Source: JAICQM01 sp963781555 | Lineage (GTDB): Bacteria > Chloroflexota > Limnocylindria > QHBO01 | Assembly: GCA_963781555.1 (NCBI GenBank) | Contig: CAWAGB010000006.1 | Location: 830,510-894,509, forward strand | Length of the DNA: 64,000 nucleotides | Direction of reading: 5' to 3' | Shown here: piece after piece, positions 26,657 to 35,188 of the stretch | Numbering within the stretch: position 1 is the first letter of the stretch | How the letters are laid out: each line of letters starts with the position of its first letter | Translations under genes and position numbers: made by a program | The notes under the pieces: generated by a model | Seen by the model: only the letters and a program-made list of their open reading frames with translations | What the model was told of the DNA's origin: nothing | Databases searched by the model: none

Positions 26657-28404
26657 GAGACGAGCCCCAGCAGATCGTCTGCCGACCCCGTGGTGGCCAC
26701 CTGCGCGGCGGTCAGCCACGCTCGCCGCGCCACCGAGACTCCGTATGCCACCTGACCGAGCTCCTCGGTGCGGTGAGCGTCTGAGGCTACCGTCAGCCGC
26801 GCGCCGGCAGTCGCGGCGGCGCGGGCGAGCGTGTCCGACAGGTCGAGCCGCGGGCTGCCATTGATCTCCAGGATCGTGCCCGTGCGTGCGGCCGCGGCGA
26901 ACACCGCCGGCCAGTCGAGTGGCAACGGGTCGCGGCGCCCCACGATGCGCCCCGAAGGATGGGCCAGCACGTCGACGTGCGGGTTGTCGATCGCGGCCAA
27001 CGCGCGGCGGGTCAGCTGATCAGTCGACTGGCCGCGCCCGGTATGGATGCTGGCGATCACGACGTCGTAGCGCGCCAGCAGATCGTCGTCGTAGTCGAGC
27101 GCGCCGTCGGCACGGATCTCCATCTCGGTGCCGTGCAGGACGCGGAACGGCGCGAGCTCCCGGTTGAGGCGCTTGATCTCCGCGCGCTGCTCCTCCACCC
27201 GCTCCGGGGCGAGGCCGCGGGCCACGCCCAGCGAGGGCGAATGGTCGGTGAGGACCATCCACTCGCGACCGATCGCGCGCGCCGCGCGTGCCATGGTCTC
27301 GATGGTGTCCACGCCATCGGTCCAGTCCGAGTGCACGTGCGTGTCGCCGCGAATGTCGTCAAGGGTGATGAGCTCGGGCAGCGTGCCGGCGGCGGCGGCC
27401 TGGATCTCGCCGCCGTCCTCGCGCAGCTCGGGCGGCGTCCAGGCGAGGTCGAGGCGCGCGTACACCTCCTCCTCGGTCGCCGCGAGCAGCAACTCGCCGC
27501 TGTCGACGACCTTGAACCCCTTTTCCGACAGCGAGAGGCCGCGATCCAGGGCACGGCCGCGCAGGGCGACGTTGTGCTCCTTGCTGCCGGTGAAATGGAC
27601 GAGATGGCTGCCCCATGCCGCCGGCGGGCAGACCATGAGGTCGACCTGTGGCCCGTCGGCGAGGACGATGCTGCTCTTGTCGGTGCCGGCCGAGACGACG
27701 TGCCGCACCTCCTGCAACGCGTCGAGGGCGCGGATGAGCTCTGCCGGATCGTCCGTGGCGGCGAGGAGGTCGAGGTCGCCGATCGACTCGCGACGGCGGC
27801 GCATGGAGCCTGCCGGCTCGATGCGCACAACGCCGCGCACCTCGCCCAGATCCTGGATGAGACGCGCCATCAGCTCGTCCGCGTCGTGGAGCAGCATGCG
27901 GCGGCTCTTCTGCTCGATGCGCGTGATCGCCTCGAGCACGTTCTCCTCAGTGCGGGCGGAGAGGCCTTTCACGTCGCGGAGGCGCCCCTGCTCGGCAGCA
28001 GCGCGCAGCGCCTCCACCGAGTCGATCCCGAGCTCGCCGTGCAGCAGCTTGACGGTCCGCGGCCCGACGCCCGGGATACGCAGGATCTCGAGCAGCCCGT
28101 CGGGAACCTGGGCGCGCAGCTTGTCGTGATACGCGAGGGCGCCCGTCTCCGCGAGCTCGGCGAGCTTCTGGGAGAGCGCCGGCCCGGCACCCGCCAGCTT
28201 CGGCGGCGTGCCGCGGCGGTACAGCGCGGCCACGTCGTCCGGGTAGCGCTCGATGACGTCGGCCACACGTCGGTACGCCACCGACTTGTAGACGACCTCG
28301 CCGAGGATCTCGAGCATGTCGCCAATCTCGTTGAAGACGCGCGCCAGCTCGCTGTTGGTGATGACCGCCTCCCCGGATCGGGTGGCGGCGCGTGGTCGAG
28401 GCAT
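26653..28404 (-). CDS. polX: Family X DNA polymerase with PHP domain
   Basis: A 583-residue repair polymerase. The N-terminal 8-kDa-like domain (NSELARVFNEIGDMLEI) is followed by helix-hairpin-helix elements (LRIPGVGPRTVKLLHGELGI), the nucleotidyl transferase site GSMRRRRESIGDLDLLA, and a C-terminal PHP domain with GDTHVHSDWTDG, LTDHS and an EINGSP segment. Bacterial PolX enzymes fill short gaps and the PHP domain gives 3'-5' exonuclease or phosphodiesterase activity. The active-site acidic residues are visible. Confidence 0.92.
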   Translation of the reverse strand: MPRPRAATRSGEAVITNSELARVFNEIGDMLEILGEVVYKSVAYRRVADVIERYPDDVAALYRRGTPPKLAGAGPALSQKLAELAETGALAYHDKLRAQVPDGLLEILRIPGVGPRTVKLLHGELGIDSVEALRAAAEQGRLRDVKGLSARTEENVLEAITRIEQKSRRMLLHDADELMARLIQDLGEVRGVVRIEPAGSMRRRRESIGDLDLLAATDDPAELIRALDALQEVRHVVSAGTDKSSIVLADGPQVDLMVCPPAAWGSHLVHFTGSKEHNVALRGRALDRGLSLSEKGFKVVDSGELLLAATEEEVYARLDLAWTPPELREDGGEIQAAAAGTLPELITLDDIRGDTHVHSDWTDGVDTIETMARAARAIGREWMVLTDHSPSLGVARGLAPERVEEQRAEIKRLNRELAPFRVLHGTEMEIRADGALDYDDDLLARYDVVIASIHTGRGQSTDQLTRRALAAIDNPHVDVLAHPSGRIVGRRDPLPLDWPAVFAAAARTGTILEINGSPRLDLSDTLARAAATAGARLTVASDAHRTEELGQVAYGVSVARRAWLTAAQVATTGSADDLLGLVS

Positions 28405-28412
28405 CGCGGACG

Positions 28413-28418
28413 ATTCTA
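28413..28418 (-). promoter_or_regulatory. -10 box (TAGAAT), leaderless-type, polX
   Basis: TAGAAT on the minus strand ends eight bases before the ATG at 28404. Confidence 0.5.
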
Positions 28419-28484
28419 GGGAACGCGACGAACCGGGGCGCTCGCGCTGCCCCGGTTCTTCCGCTGGGTGGGTGTGGCGCGCGC

Positions 28485-28646
28485 TCAGGCGCCGATGCGG
28501 CGCCCCAGGTGCAGCACGCGATCCAGCGTGCGGCCGCGGCCGGGTCGGCGGGCCTTGACGGCCAGTCGCTCACGGCGCGCCTCTTCCAGGAGCTCCTCCT
28601 GGCGGAGCACGGCGTAGATGCCCCAGGTGCTGATGGCTCGGTTCAT
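28485..28646 (-). CDS. Small basic protein divergent from the CGNR gene
   Basis: A 53-residue ORF with a good ribosome site (AGGAGA, four bases upstream of the ATG at 28646). The product opens MNRAISTWGIYAVLRQEELL, continues with an acidic/basic helix and ends in an Arg-rich tail (KARRPGRGRTLDRVLHLGRR). It is divergent from the CGNR regulator and shares its control region, so it may be that regulator's target. Small size makes chance possible, but the Shine-Dalgarno sequence and the placement support it. Confidence 0.55.
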   Translation of the reverse strand: MNRAISTWGIYAVLRQEELLEEARRERLAVKARRPGRGRTLDRVLHLGRRIGA

Positions 28647-28687
28647 GGGATTCTCCTGCGGCCCGCGCGCGCTGCGGCGCGTGGGCC

Positions 28688-28771
28688 GTAACTGGTTGCG
28701 TATCGGTAACTGGTTACGCTGGTACTATAGGTGTCCGTGGAGTAACTTGTCAATGGGTATATAGTGGTTAC
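28688..28771. promoter_or_regulatory. Repeated GTAAC elements in the small-protein/CGNR control region
   Basis: GTAACTGGTT occurs exactly at 28688-28697 and 28706-28715, 18 bases apart. GTAACTTG (28742-28749) and an inverted GTGGTTAC (28764-28771) follow. This AT-richer 130-base spacer stands out from its surroundings and is a likely multi-site operator, perhaps for the adjacent CGNR protein. Confidence 0.5.
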
Positions 28772-28775
28772 ACCG

Positions 28776-29405
28776 ATGCCAGTGACGCCTGAACCCACGC
28801 CCGAGCCACAGCGCGACAGCGACGTGTTCGTCGACTTCGCGAACACGCTGGGTTGGGACCGCGGAAGCGAGAGCGACGAGATCCCCGACCCCGATGCGCT
28901 CCTGGTCTGGCTGCGCCGACGCGGCCTCATCTCCGAGCGCGGACGAGCGGCGGAGAGCGCACGGCTGCGCCGCGAGCCTGCCGAGGGCGAGCGCCGGCTC
29001 GACCGCTACCGGCACCTGCGAACGCTGCTGCACGCCATCGCGGGTCGCACGAGCGACGGGCAACGACCGACGGTCGCCCAGCTGCGCGAGCTCAATCACA
29101 TCCTCCGACACGGGCTGCACTACCACCAGCTGCGCCTGGACCGCGAGCGGGCGAGTTACACCCTGGCGCAGATCGGCGATCGCCTCGACCAGGCGCGTGC
29201 GACCATCGCCAGCGGGGTGGCGCAGTTCCTCGCCGAGGAGTCGCCGGGCCGGCTGCGCACCTGCGCCAACGAGGAGTGTCGCTTCGTCTTCGTGGATCGC
29301 TCCCCCACCGGTCGGCGTCGTTGGTGCGACATGCGCACCTGCGGCAACCAGGCCAAGGTCGCTCGCCACCGCGCCAGGGTACGAGAGGGGGATGGCCCCA
29401 CATGA
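28776..29405 (+). CDS. CGNR zinc-finger transcriptional regulator
   Basis: A 209-residue protein. The N-terminal part (FVDFANTLGWDRG, then DALLVWLRRRGLIS) and an all-helical middle match the ABATE ligand-binding domain. The C-terminal zinc finger reads LRTCANEECRFVFVDRSP, then WCDMRTCGNQAKVARHRAR, where the family's CGNR is CGNQ. It probably binds the repeats just upstream. ATG at 28776 is preferred over the GTG at 28764, which lies inside the last repeat. Confidence 0.85.
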   Translation: MPVTPEPTPEPQRDSDVFVDFANTLGWDRGSESDEIPDPDALLVWLRRRGLISERGRAAESARLRREPAEGERRLDRYRHLRTLLHAIAGRTSDGQRPTVAQLRELNHILRHGLHYHQLRLDRERASYTLAQIGDRLDQARATIASGVAQFLAEESPGRLRTCANEECRFVFVDRSPTGRRRWCDMRTCGNQAKVARHRARVREGDGPT

Positions 29406-29645
29406 CCCCACGGACTAGAATGGCGGCGTCACGGCCACGCCGCGACGCATCTCAACACCGCAGCTCGAGCGGAGCAACAGGCACTTCCATGGACGCTGGT
29501 CCCAGTAGACGAACGCGCGCACCGATGATCGGCCGCGCCGCCATGGTCACGCCGACCGCCTGACACCATCGGGCGCGCGACGAGACCGTCCGGCCCGATT
29601 CGACCACCGAGTGCGGCGCGATCCACCGATCGCGAGGTGGTACCC
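29406..29645 (+). other. 240-base untranslated region before corA
   Basis: No convincing coding frame exists. A TAGAAT box at 29415-29420 would start a leader of about 220 nt, unusually long for this window. Several GC-rich inverted segments are present, but I cannot match the sequence to a known magnesium riboswitch (M-box). It ends in AGGTGG, seven bases before the corA ATG. Confidence 0.35.
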
Positions 29646-30734
29646 ATGAACGACATCGACATCCGCGAGCTCTCGCGCGGCGCCGAGCCGGCGACCGATT
29701 CGCCACCCTACCCCGAGCCGCGCGTGCGCTACGCTCGCGGCATGCGCAGCCTCCCCCGCCTCCTGAGGTCCCGTGGTGGCGACGTCGCACCCGCCGAGGA
29801 CGAGCCGCGCGGCGAGCCGCGCGTGGAGGAGGTACACGGTCCCTCCGTGCGCTGGATCAACATCGAGGAGCCGCGGCTCGCGGACCGCGTCTGGCTGGCG
29901 GAGACGTTCAACTTCCACGAGCTCGACCTCGAGGACGTGGCCAGCCACAACCAGCGGCCCAAGCTGGACGAGTACGACGAGTACATGTTCCTCGTCATGC
30001 ACTTCCCGCGCTACGACAAGGAGTCGGGGCGGCTGCACTCGGCGGAGCTGGACGTGTTCATCGGTCCGGACTACGTCATCACCCTGCCAAACGAGCCGAT
30101 CGTCCCGCTGCCGGCGCTCTTCGAGCGCGCCCAGGCGCGCGCTGACGTGCGGGAGCAGCTCATGAACAAGGGCTCTGGCTACCTGCTGTATCACATCCTC
30201 GATCGGTGCGTGGACGCCGGCTTCCCGATGCTGGGCCAGCTGGGCCGCAAGCTGCGCCGCCTGGAGGACGACATCTTCGAGGGGCGCAGCAGCAGCGAGA
30301 TCGTCCGCGAGCTGAGCAACGCCAAACAGGAGATCATCAACTTCCGGGCCGTCATCCGCCCGCAGCGCGCCGTGTTCCGCTCGCTCGAGCGGGCCAAGCA
30401 GCGCTACCTGACCGATGACCTCGACATCTACTTCGATGACCTGACCGATGCGTCCGAGCGCATCTGGGACGTGCTCGAGAACTTCATGGAGATCGTCCAG
30501 GGCCTGGAGTCGACGAACGAATCGGTCATCAGCCATCGTCTCAACGACGTGCTGCGGGTCCTGACTGCCTTCAGCGTCATCCTGCTGCCGCTGACCCTGC
30601 TGGCCAGCATCTTCGGGATGAACGTCCACTTCCCCGGCTACGACACGCCGGGCGGGTTCTGGATCGTGATCGGCACGATGGTAGCCATCCTGGTTGGGAT
30701 GGTCCTCTTCTTCCGCCGCCGCGGCTGGCTGTGA
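29646..30734 (+). CDS. corA: CorA-type magnesium/metal ion channel
   Basis: A 362-residue protein. The cytoplasmic part contains RWINIEEP, NFHELDLEDV and a long helical stretch ending in RLNDVLRVLTAFSVILLPLT. The C-terminus has two transmembrane helices with the signature FGMNVHFPG between them, and a basic end (FFRRRGWL). CorA pentamers conduct Mg2+ inward. ATG at 29646 is chosen because AGGTGG is well spaced from it. Confidence 0.92.
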   Translation: MNDIDIRELSRGAEPATDSPPYPEPRVRYARGMRSLPRLLRSRGGDVAPAEDEPRGEPRVEEVHGPSVRWINIEEPRLADRVWLAETFNFHELDLEDVASHNQRPKLDEYDEYMFLVMHFPRYDKESGRLHSAELDVFIGPDYVITLPNEPIVPLPALFERAQARADVREQLMNKGSGYLLYHILDRCVDAGFPMLGQLGRKLRRLEDDIFEGRSSSEIVRELSNAKQEIINFRAVIRPQRAVFRSLERAKQRYLTDDLDIYFDDLTDASERIWDVLENFMEIVQGLESTNESVISHRLNDVLRVLTAFSVILLPLTLLASIFGMNVHFPGYDTPGGFWIVIGTMVAILVGMVLFFRRRGWL

Positions 30735-30735
30735 G

Positions 30736-31714
30736 CTACGCCCCGATGGGATGCCAGACGGTCTTGATCTCGGTGAACTCGCCGATCAGGTAGGGCGATT
30801 GGGCGCGCGGGCTCAGCCAGTCGTAGCGGTCGAGGCCGGCGCTCGGCGGCCGCACCAGGCGCTTGACGTTCTCGACCGCGGCCTGCTCGATCGCTTTGCC
30901 GTCGGCGGGATCCGCCCCGAACGCGTCAAGCGCATTGACGTCCATGTGCGACGCCAGGGTCGGAACCAGCTCGCGGCGCAGGCCAGTGATGAGGTTCACC
31001 ACCCCGCCGGGCACGTCGGAGGTGGCCAGGACCTCGGTGAGGGTCACCGCCGGCAGCGGCCGCGTCTCGGACGAGATGACGACCGCGGCGTTGCCTGACA
31101 CGATCACCGGGGCGATGCGACTCACCAGGCCCAGCAGGCTGGATGCCTCAGGCGCGACGACGCCGACCACGCCGGTCGGCTCGGGAATGCTGAAGTTGAA
31201 GTAGCTGCCGCGCGACCGGGTTGACCGTCCCGACCGTCTGGCTGAACTTGTCGGCCCAGCCGGCGTACCAGACCCAGCGGTCGATGGCGGCATCCACGCT
31301 GCGCAAGGCCCGGGCGCGCCCGACTCCCTCCGCGGCCATCACCTCGGCCACGAACTGGTCGCGCCGTCCCTCCATCAGCTCCGCGATGCGGTACAGGATC
31401 TGGCTGCGGTTGAAGGCGGTCTTGCCGGCCCAGCCGGCCTGCGCCTTGCGCGCGGCGCGCACCGCCTCGCGGATGTCCTTGCGCGTCCCGCGGCAGGCGT
31501 TGGCGAGCAGCTGCCCCTTGGCGTCGAAGATCTCGTAGGCGCGGCCCGACTCGGTGCGCGGGAAGGCGCCGCCGATGTAGAGCTTGTACGTCTTGCGCAC
31601 ACCGATGCGACCGGCGCCGTTGGCGCCGGTCGTCGCCAGCGGCTGCGCCGCTCGGGCCTCGGTGACCGATGGCCGTCTGTTACGGCTCATGGTGCGCGCC
31701 GGCCGCGACGTCAT
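30736..31714 (-). CDS. Truncated aldehyde dehydrogenase paralogue, one frameshift
   Basis: Read through one frameshift near 31210 this is about 325 residues, roughly two thirds of a normal aldehyde dehydrogenase. It keeps the N-terminal NAD-binding part (KLYIGGAFPRTESGRAYEIF, RIAELMEGRRDQFVAEVM, PTGVVGVVAPEASS, VPGGVVNLITG) but ends before the segment holding the catalytic Glu and Cys, with LIGEFTEIKTVWHPIGA at the C-terminus. It overlaps the full-length enzyme by four bases. The ordered ending suggests a natural short form rather than damage; it may be a structural partner. The frameshift itself is repaired by removing one base. Confidence 0.78.
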
Positions 31715-33237
31715 GACCCGCGGGCCCCGTTGCCGTCGGACAGGTCGAGATAGGCGCCCAGGCCGTGGATCCCGCCCTCGCGGCCGTAACCCGACTCCTT
31801 GTAGCCGCCGAACGGGCTGGTCGGGTCGAAGCGGTTGAAGGTGTTGGCCCACACCACGCCGGCGCGCATGGCGCCGATCATCTTGAAGATGCGGCTGCCC
31901 TTCTCCGTCCACACCCCCGCGGACAGGCCGTACGGGGTGTTGTTGGCCTTCTCGATCGCTTCCTCGGGCGTTCGGAAGGTGAGCACCGAGAGGACCGGCC
32001 CGAAGATCTCCTCCTGGGCGATGCGGTGGCTCTGGCTCACGCCGGTAAAGAGGGTGGGCCGGAAGAAGAAGCCCTTGTCCGGCAGGACGCAGTCCGGCTG
32101 GAAGATCTCCGCTCCCTCGTCGATGCCGCTCTGCACGAGCTCCTGCACTTTCGCGAGCTGGCCGGCCGAGTTGATGGCACCCACATCCGTGTTCTTGTCG
32201 AGCGGGTCCCCGACGCGCAGGGTCGAGAGGCGGGCCTTGAGCTTGTCGAGGAGCGCCTCGTGGACGCTCTCCTGCACGAACAGCCGCGAGCCCGCGCAGC
32301 ACACCTCGCCCTGGTTGAAGTAGATGCCGTTGATGATCCCCTCGATGGCCTGGTCGAGCGGCGCGTCGTCGAAGACGATGTTCGCCGCCTTGCCGCCGAG
32401 CTCGAGGGTCAGCTTCTTGTTCGAGCCGGCCACGGCGCGGGCGATCATCTTGCCGACCGCGGTCGAGCCGGTGAAGGCGACCTTGTTGACGTCCGGGTGC
32501 GACACCAGCTCCATCCCGATCTCGCCCGGGCCGGTGATGATGTTGACGACCCCGGGCGGCAGCTCCGCCTGCCGCACCACGTCCGCGAACAGGTAGGCGG
32601 TGAGCGGGGTGGTGGAGGCCGGCTTGAGGATCACCGTGTTCCCGGCGGCGAGCGCCGGGGCGATCTTCCAGGCCAGCATCAGCATCGGGAAGTTCCAGGG
32701 AATGACCTGCGCGGCCACGCCCAGGGAGCGCGGGGTGCGTCCCGGGAAGGCATAGTCGAGCTTGTCGGCCCAGCCGGCGTAGTAGAAGAAGTGGGCCGCC
32801 GCGAGCGGGACGTCGACGTCGCGCGACTCCTTGATCGGCTTGCCGGAGTTCATCGACTCCACCACCGCGAACTCGCGGCTGCGCTCCTGGAGGATGCGCG
32901 CGATGCGGTACAGGTACTTGGCGCGCTCGCTGCCCGGCAGCCGCGACCAGACTGTGTCGTACGCACGGCGCGCGGCGCCCACGGCACGGTTCACGTCTGC
33001 CTTCGAGGCGTGCGCGACCTTGCTCAGCGGCTCCTCGGTGGCCGGGTTGATGACGGTGAACGTCCTGCGCGGCTTGGACGGGGCGAACTCGTTGCCGATG
33101 AAGAGCCCGTACTCGGACTCGATCCGGATGTGATCGGTCGATTCGGGGGCCGGTGCGTACTCCCACGGGATGTCGCGGGCGGAGAGGCCCCAGCTGGCGG
33201 GCGCCGGGCGGGAATCGCCCGTCTTGGTGAGCGTCAT
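31711..33237 (-). CDS. Aldehyde dehydrogenase, full length
   Basis: A 508-residue NAD(P)-dependent enzyme. It shows VIPWNFPMLMLAWKI, the nucleotide-binding FTGSTAVGK, catalytic Glu in LELGGKAANIV and catalytic Cys in NQGEVCCAGSRLFV, followed by EEIFGPVLSV and FGGYKESGYGREG. It oxidises an aldehyde to the acid in the cytoplasm. Coupled to the truncated paralogue by ATGA. Since deoC lies a few kilobases away, acetaldehyde from deoxyribose breakdown is a plausible substrate. Start at 33237 follows a GATAAT box. Confidence 0.9.
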   Translation of the reverse strand: MTLTKTGDSRPAPASWGLSARDIPWEYAPAPESTDHIRIESEYGLFIGNEFAPSKPRRTFTVINPATEEPLSKVAHASKADVNRAVGAARRAYDTVWSRLPGSERAKYLYRIARILQERSREFAVVESMNSGKPIKESRDVDVPLAAAHFFYYAGWADKLDYAFPGRTPRSLGVAAQVIPWNFPMLMLAWKIAPALAAGNTVILKPASTTPLTAYLFADVVRQAELPPGVVNIITGPGEIGMELVSHPDVNKVAFTGSTAVGKMIARAVAGSNKKLTLELGGKAANIVFDDAPLDQAIEGIINGIYFNQGEVCCAGSRLFVQESVHEALLDKLKARLSTLRVGDPLDKNTDVGAINSAGQLAKVQELVQSGIDEGAEIFQPDCVLPDKGFFFRPTLFTGVSQSHRIAQEEIFGPVLSVLTFRTPEEAIEKANNTPYGLSAGVWTEKGSRIFKMIGAMRAGVVWANTFNRFDPTSPFGGYKESGYGREGGIHGLGAYLDLSDGNGARGS

Positions 33238-33246
33238 GAGGCACCG

Positions 33247-33252
33247 ATTATC
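33247..33252 (-). promoter_or_regulatory. -10 box (GATAAT), leaderless-type, aldehyde dehydrogenase pair
   Basis: GATAAT on the minus strand ends nine bases before the ATG at 33237. Confidence 0.5.
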
Positions 33253-33308
33253 GCACGGTGCTCCGGCGGATTCGGGGACCCGCCCAGGACGCGCGTCCTC
33301 GGTTCGCC

Positions 33309-33314
33309 TAGCAT
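33309..33314 (+). promoter_or_regulatory. -10 box (TAGCAT), leaderless-type, membrane protein
   Basis: TAGCAT ends nine bases before the ATG at 33324. Confidence 0.45.
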
Positions 33315-33323
33315 CGGCCGCGC

Positions 33324-33971
33324 ATGCGCATCCCATTCGCCGTCCTCGCGCGATCGACCGCCGCCGGGCTTGCGCTCGGCGCCTTCGCGGCCGCCGGCGA
33401 CCGGTTGCCGGTCGACACGCCGCTCGTCGTGCTCGTGGCGCTCGCCAACGCCGTCGGCCCGTGGTTGGTGGTCGCCTTCCTGTCCGGCGGCGGCGGCTCC
33501 ACGATGCGGATGGGTGCGGTGGTCGGTACCGCCACGCTGCTGGCGGCGGTCGTCGCCTACTACGCCGTCGCCGCGACGGTCCTCGGCGGACCGTATGTCG
33601 ACCCGGCGCGCGCGGCGGTCGTCTGGGGCGCGGTCGCGGTCGTTGTCGGGGTCCCGATGGGCGCGGCCGGCGCTGCGTGGGCACGCGATGCCGGAAGGGC
33701 GCGCACGCTCGGCGTCGGTCTGTTCGCCGCCCTCCTGCTGGCAGAGGCGATCTCACGCTTCGTGGAGGTCGAGGGATGGACGGGCTACGACCTGGGCCGA
33801 ACCGCGCTCCAGGTCGCGGCGATCGATGGGGTGACCGCGGGCCTGGCCGTCTGGCTGCTGGCCGGGCGCGACCGCGTAGCCGTGGGCGCCGGCGCCGTGC
33901 TGATGGGGGCGGCGGGCGCGCTGCTGATCGAGATTGCCATTCCGCTCATTCGTGCGGCAGCAACTGGCTGA
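33324..33971 (+). CDS. Six-helix membrane protein of unknown function
   Basis: A 215-residue protein made almost entirely of hydrophobic segments (about six helices) with a Gly-rich loop (SGGGGSTMRMG) after the second helix. The layout resembles small DUF6518-like membrane proteins, but no functional motif is recognised. Monocistronic by position. Confidence 0.6.
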   Translation: MRIPFAVLARSTAAGLALGAFAAAGDRLPVDTPLVVLVALANAVGPWLVVAFLSGGGGSTMRMGAVVGTATLLAAVVAYYAVAATVLGGPYVDPARAAVVWGAVAVVVGVPMGAAGAAWARDAGRARTLGVGLFAALLLAEAISRFVEVEGWTGYDLGRTALQVAAIDGVTAGLAVWLLAGRDRVAVGAGAVLMGAAGALLIEIAIPLIRAAATG

Positions 33972-34014
33972 CCGCCGCACCGCGGCGCACGCGGTGCTGC
34001 GCGGAGGGATGACC

Positions 34015-34020
34015 TAGCAT
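34015..34020 (+). promoter_or_regulatory. -10 box (TAGCAT), leaderless-type, lipase-like lipoprotein
   Basis: TAGCAT ends ten bases before the ATG at 34031. Confidence 0.45.
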
Positions 34021-34030
34021 CGGGCGGCAC

Positions 34031-35185
34031 ATGCGAGTCCGAACCGCGCTCCTGGTCCTGCTCCTCGCCGGCTGTGCTCCGGCGGAGCCCTCGTCGGGCG
34101 CGGCGCCGCCGATCCCCGACCTCGCGCTGTACGCCACCCCGCCGGGATCCGGCGACGCGGGCCAGCTGCTCGCCCAGCAGGAGATCGGCGCGCCGACGGG
34201 CATGCGGGCGTGGGTCATCGCGTACCGATCCACCGGCCTCGACGGTGAGCCGATCACCGTCACCGGCACCGTGGTCGCGCCGTCCTCGGCGGGCAGCGAC
34301 CGGCCCCTGGTCACGCTCGGCCACTGGTCGGTGGGGCTGGCCGATGCCTGCGCCCCGTCGCGGGGCGGGCTGCGGCCGGGCAGCACCCTGGTGGCCGTTG
34401 GACTGGCGTTCGTCCAGCGCGGCGCTGCCGTCGTCGCGACCGACTATCCCGGGCTTGGCACCCCGGGACCGCATCCCTTCCTGGTCGGGGCATCGGAAGG
34501 GCGCGCGATGCTCGACGGGGCACGCGCCGCGCGGCAGCTTGCGGACGCAGGTGCCGGAGCCCGCATCGCGACCGTTGGGCACTCGCAGGGCGGGCAGGCG
34601 GCCCTGTGGGCCGGGGAGCTTGCCGCCAGCTACGCGCCCGAGCTCGCATTGGTCGGTGTCGCGGCGATCTCGCCGGTCGGCGACCTGGCGGAGACCGCGC
34701 GGGTCGGGTTCGAGGCGGCGGGGACGCGGAGTGGCTGGGTGAACGCCGCCGAGCTGGTGGCGAGCTGGCGCGAGACCTTCGGGTTGGCCGACGACGCGAT
34801 TCTGACCCCTGAGGGCCGGCGCGTCACCGACGCATTGGCCAACGCCTGCCCGGCACGGGTGGAGGTGACGGGCCCCACCATCGCCGCCGATCCGCTCGAC
34901 GACCCCGCCTGGGCCGCCCGTCTGGCGGAGCAGTCGGCGGGGATGACGCCGGTCGGCGCACCCGTGCTGATGGTCCACGGCCTCGCCGACGACCTGGTGC
35001 CGGTGTCGAGCAGCCGCCTGGTGCGGGACCGCCTGTGCGCCGCCGGCGACCCGGTGACCCTGGATGAGCTGGAGGGGTTCGACCATGTCCTGACGATCCT
35101 GGGTCGTGGCCGGGTCGACGCGGCGGTCGACTGGGTCGAGTCGCGCTTCGCGGGCACGTCGGTCACCGACGACTGCCCCATCTGA
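34031..35185 (+). CDS. Secreted lipoprotein alpha/beta-hydrolase (secretory lipase family)
   Basis: A 384-residue lipoprotein (signal MRVRTALLVLLLAGCAPAE, acylated Cys near residue 15). The nucleophile elbow is ATVGHSQGGQAA. Upstream lie SAGSDRPLVTLGHWSVG and DYPGLGTPGPHP; near the C-terminus LMVHGLADDLVPVSSSR supplies the acid and EGFDHVLTI the catalytic His. The arrangement resembles the LIP secretory lipase family, which hydrolyses esters outside the cell. Substrate not determinable. Confidence 0.83.
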   Translation: MRVRTALLVLLLAGCAPAEPSSGAAPPIPDLALYATPPGSGDAGQLLAQQEIGAPTGMRAWVIAYRSTGLDGEPITVTGTVVAPSSAGSDRPLVTLGHWSVGLADACAPSRGGLRPGSTLVAVGLAFVQRGAAVVATDYPGLGTPGPHPFLVGASEGRAMLDGARAARQLADAGAGARIATVGHSQGGQAALWAGELAASYAPELALVGVAAISPVGDLAETARVGFEAAGTRSGWVNAAELVASWRETFGLADDAILTPEGRRVTDALANACPARVEVTGPTIAADPLDDPAWAARLAEQSAGMTPVGAPVLMVHGLADDLVPVSSSRLVRDRLCAAGDPVTLDELEGFDHVLTILGRGRVDAAVDWVESRFAGTSVTDDCPI

Positions 35186-35188
35186 CGG

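Noticed and set aside
29406..29645. M-box magnesium riboswitch before corA
   Set aside because: The conserved M-box segments cannot be aligned by eye; kept only as an untyped leader.
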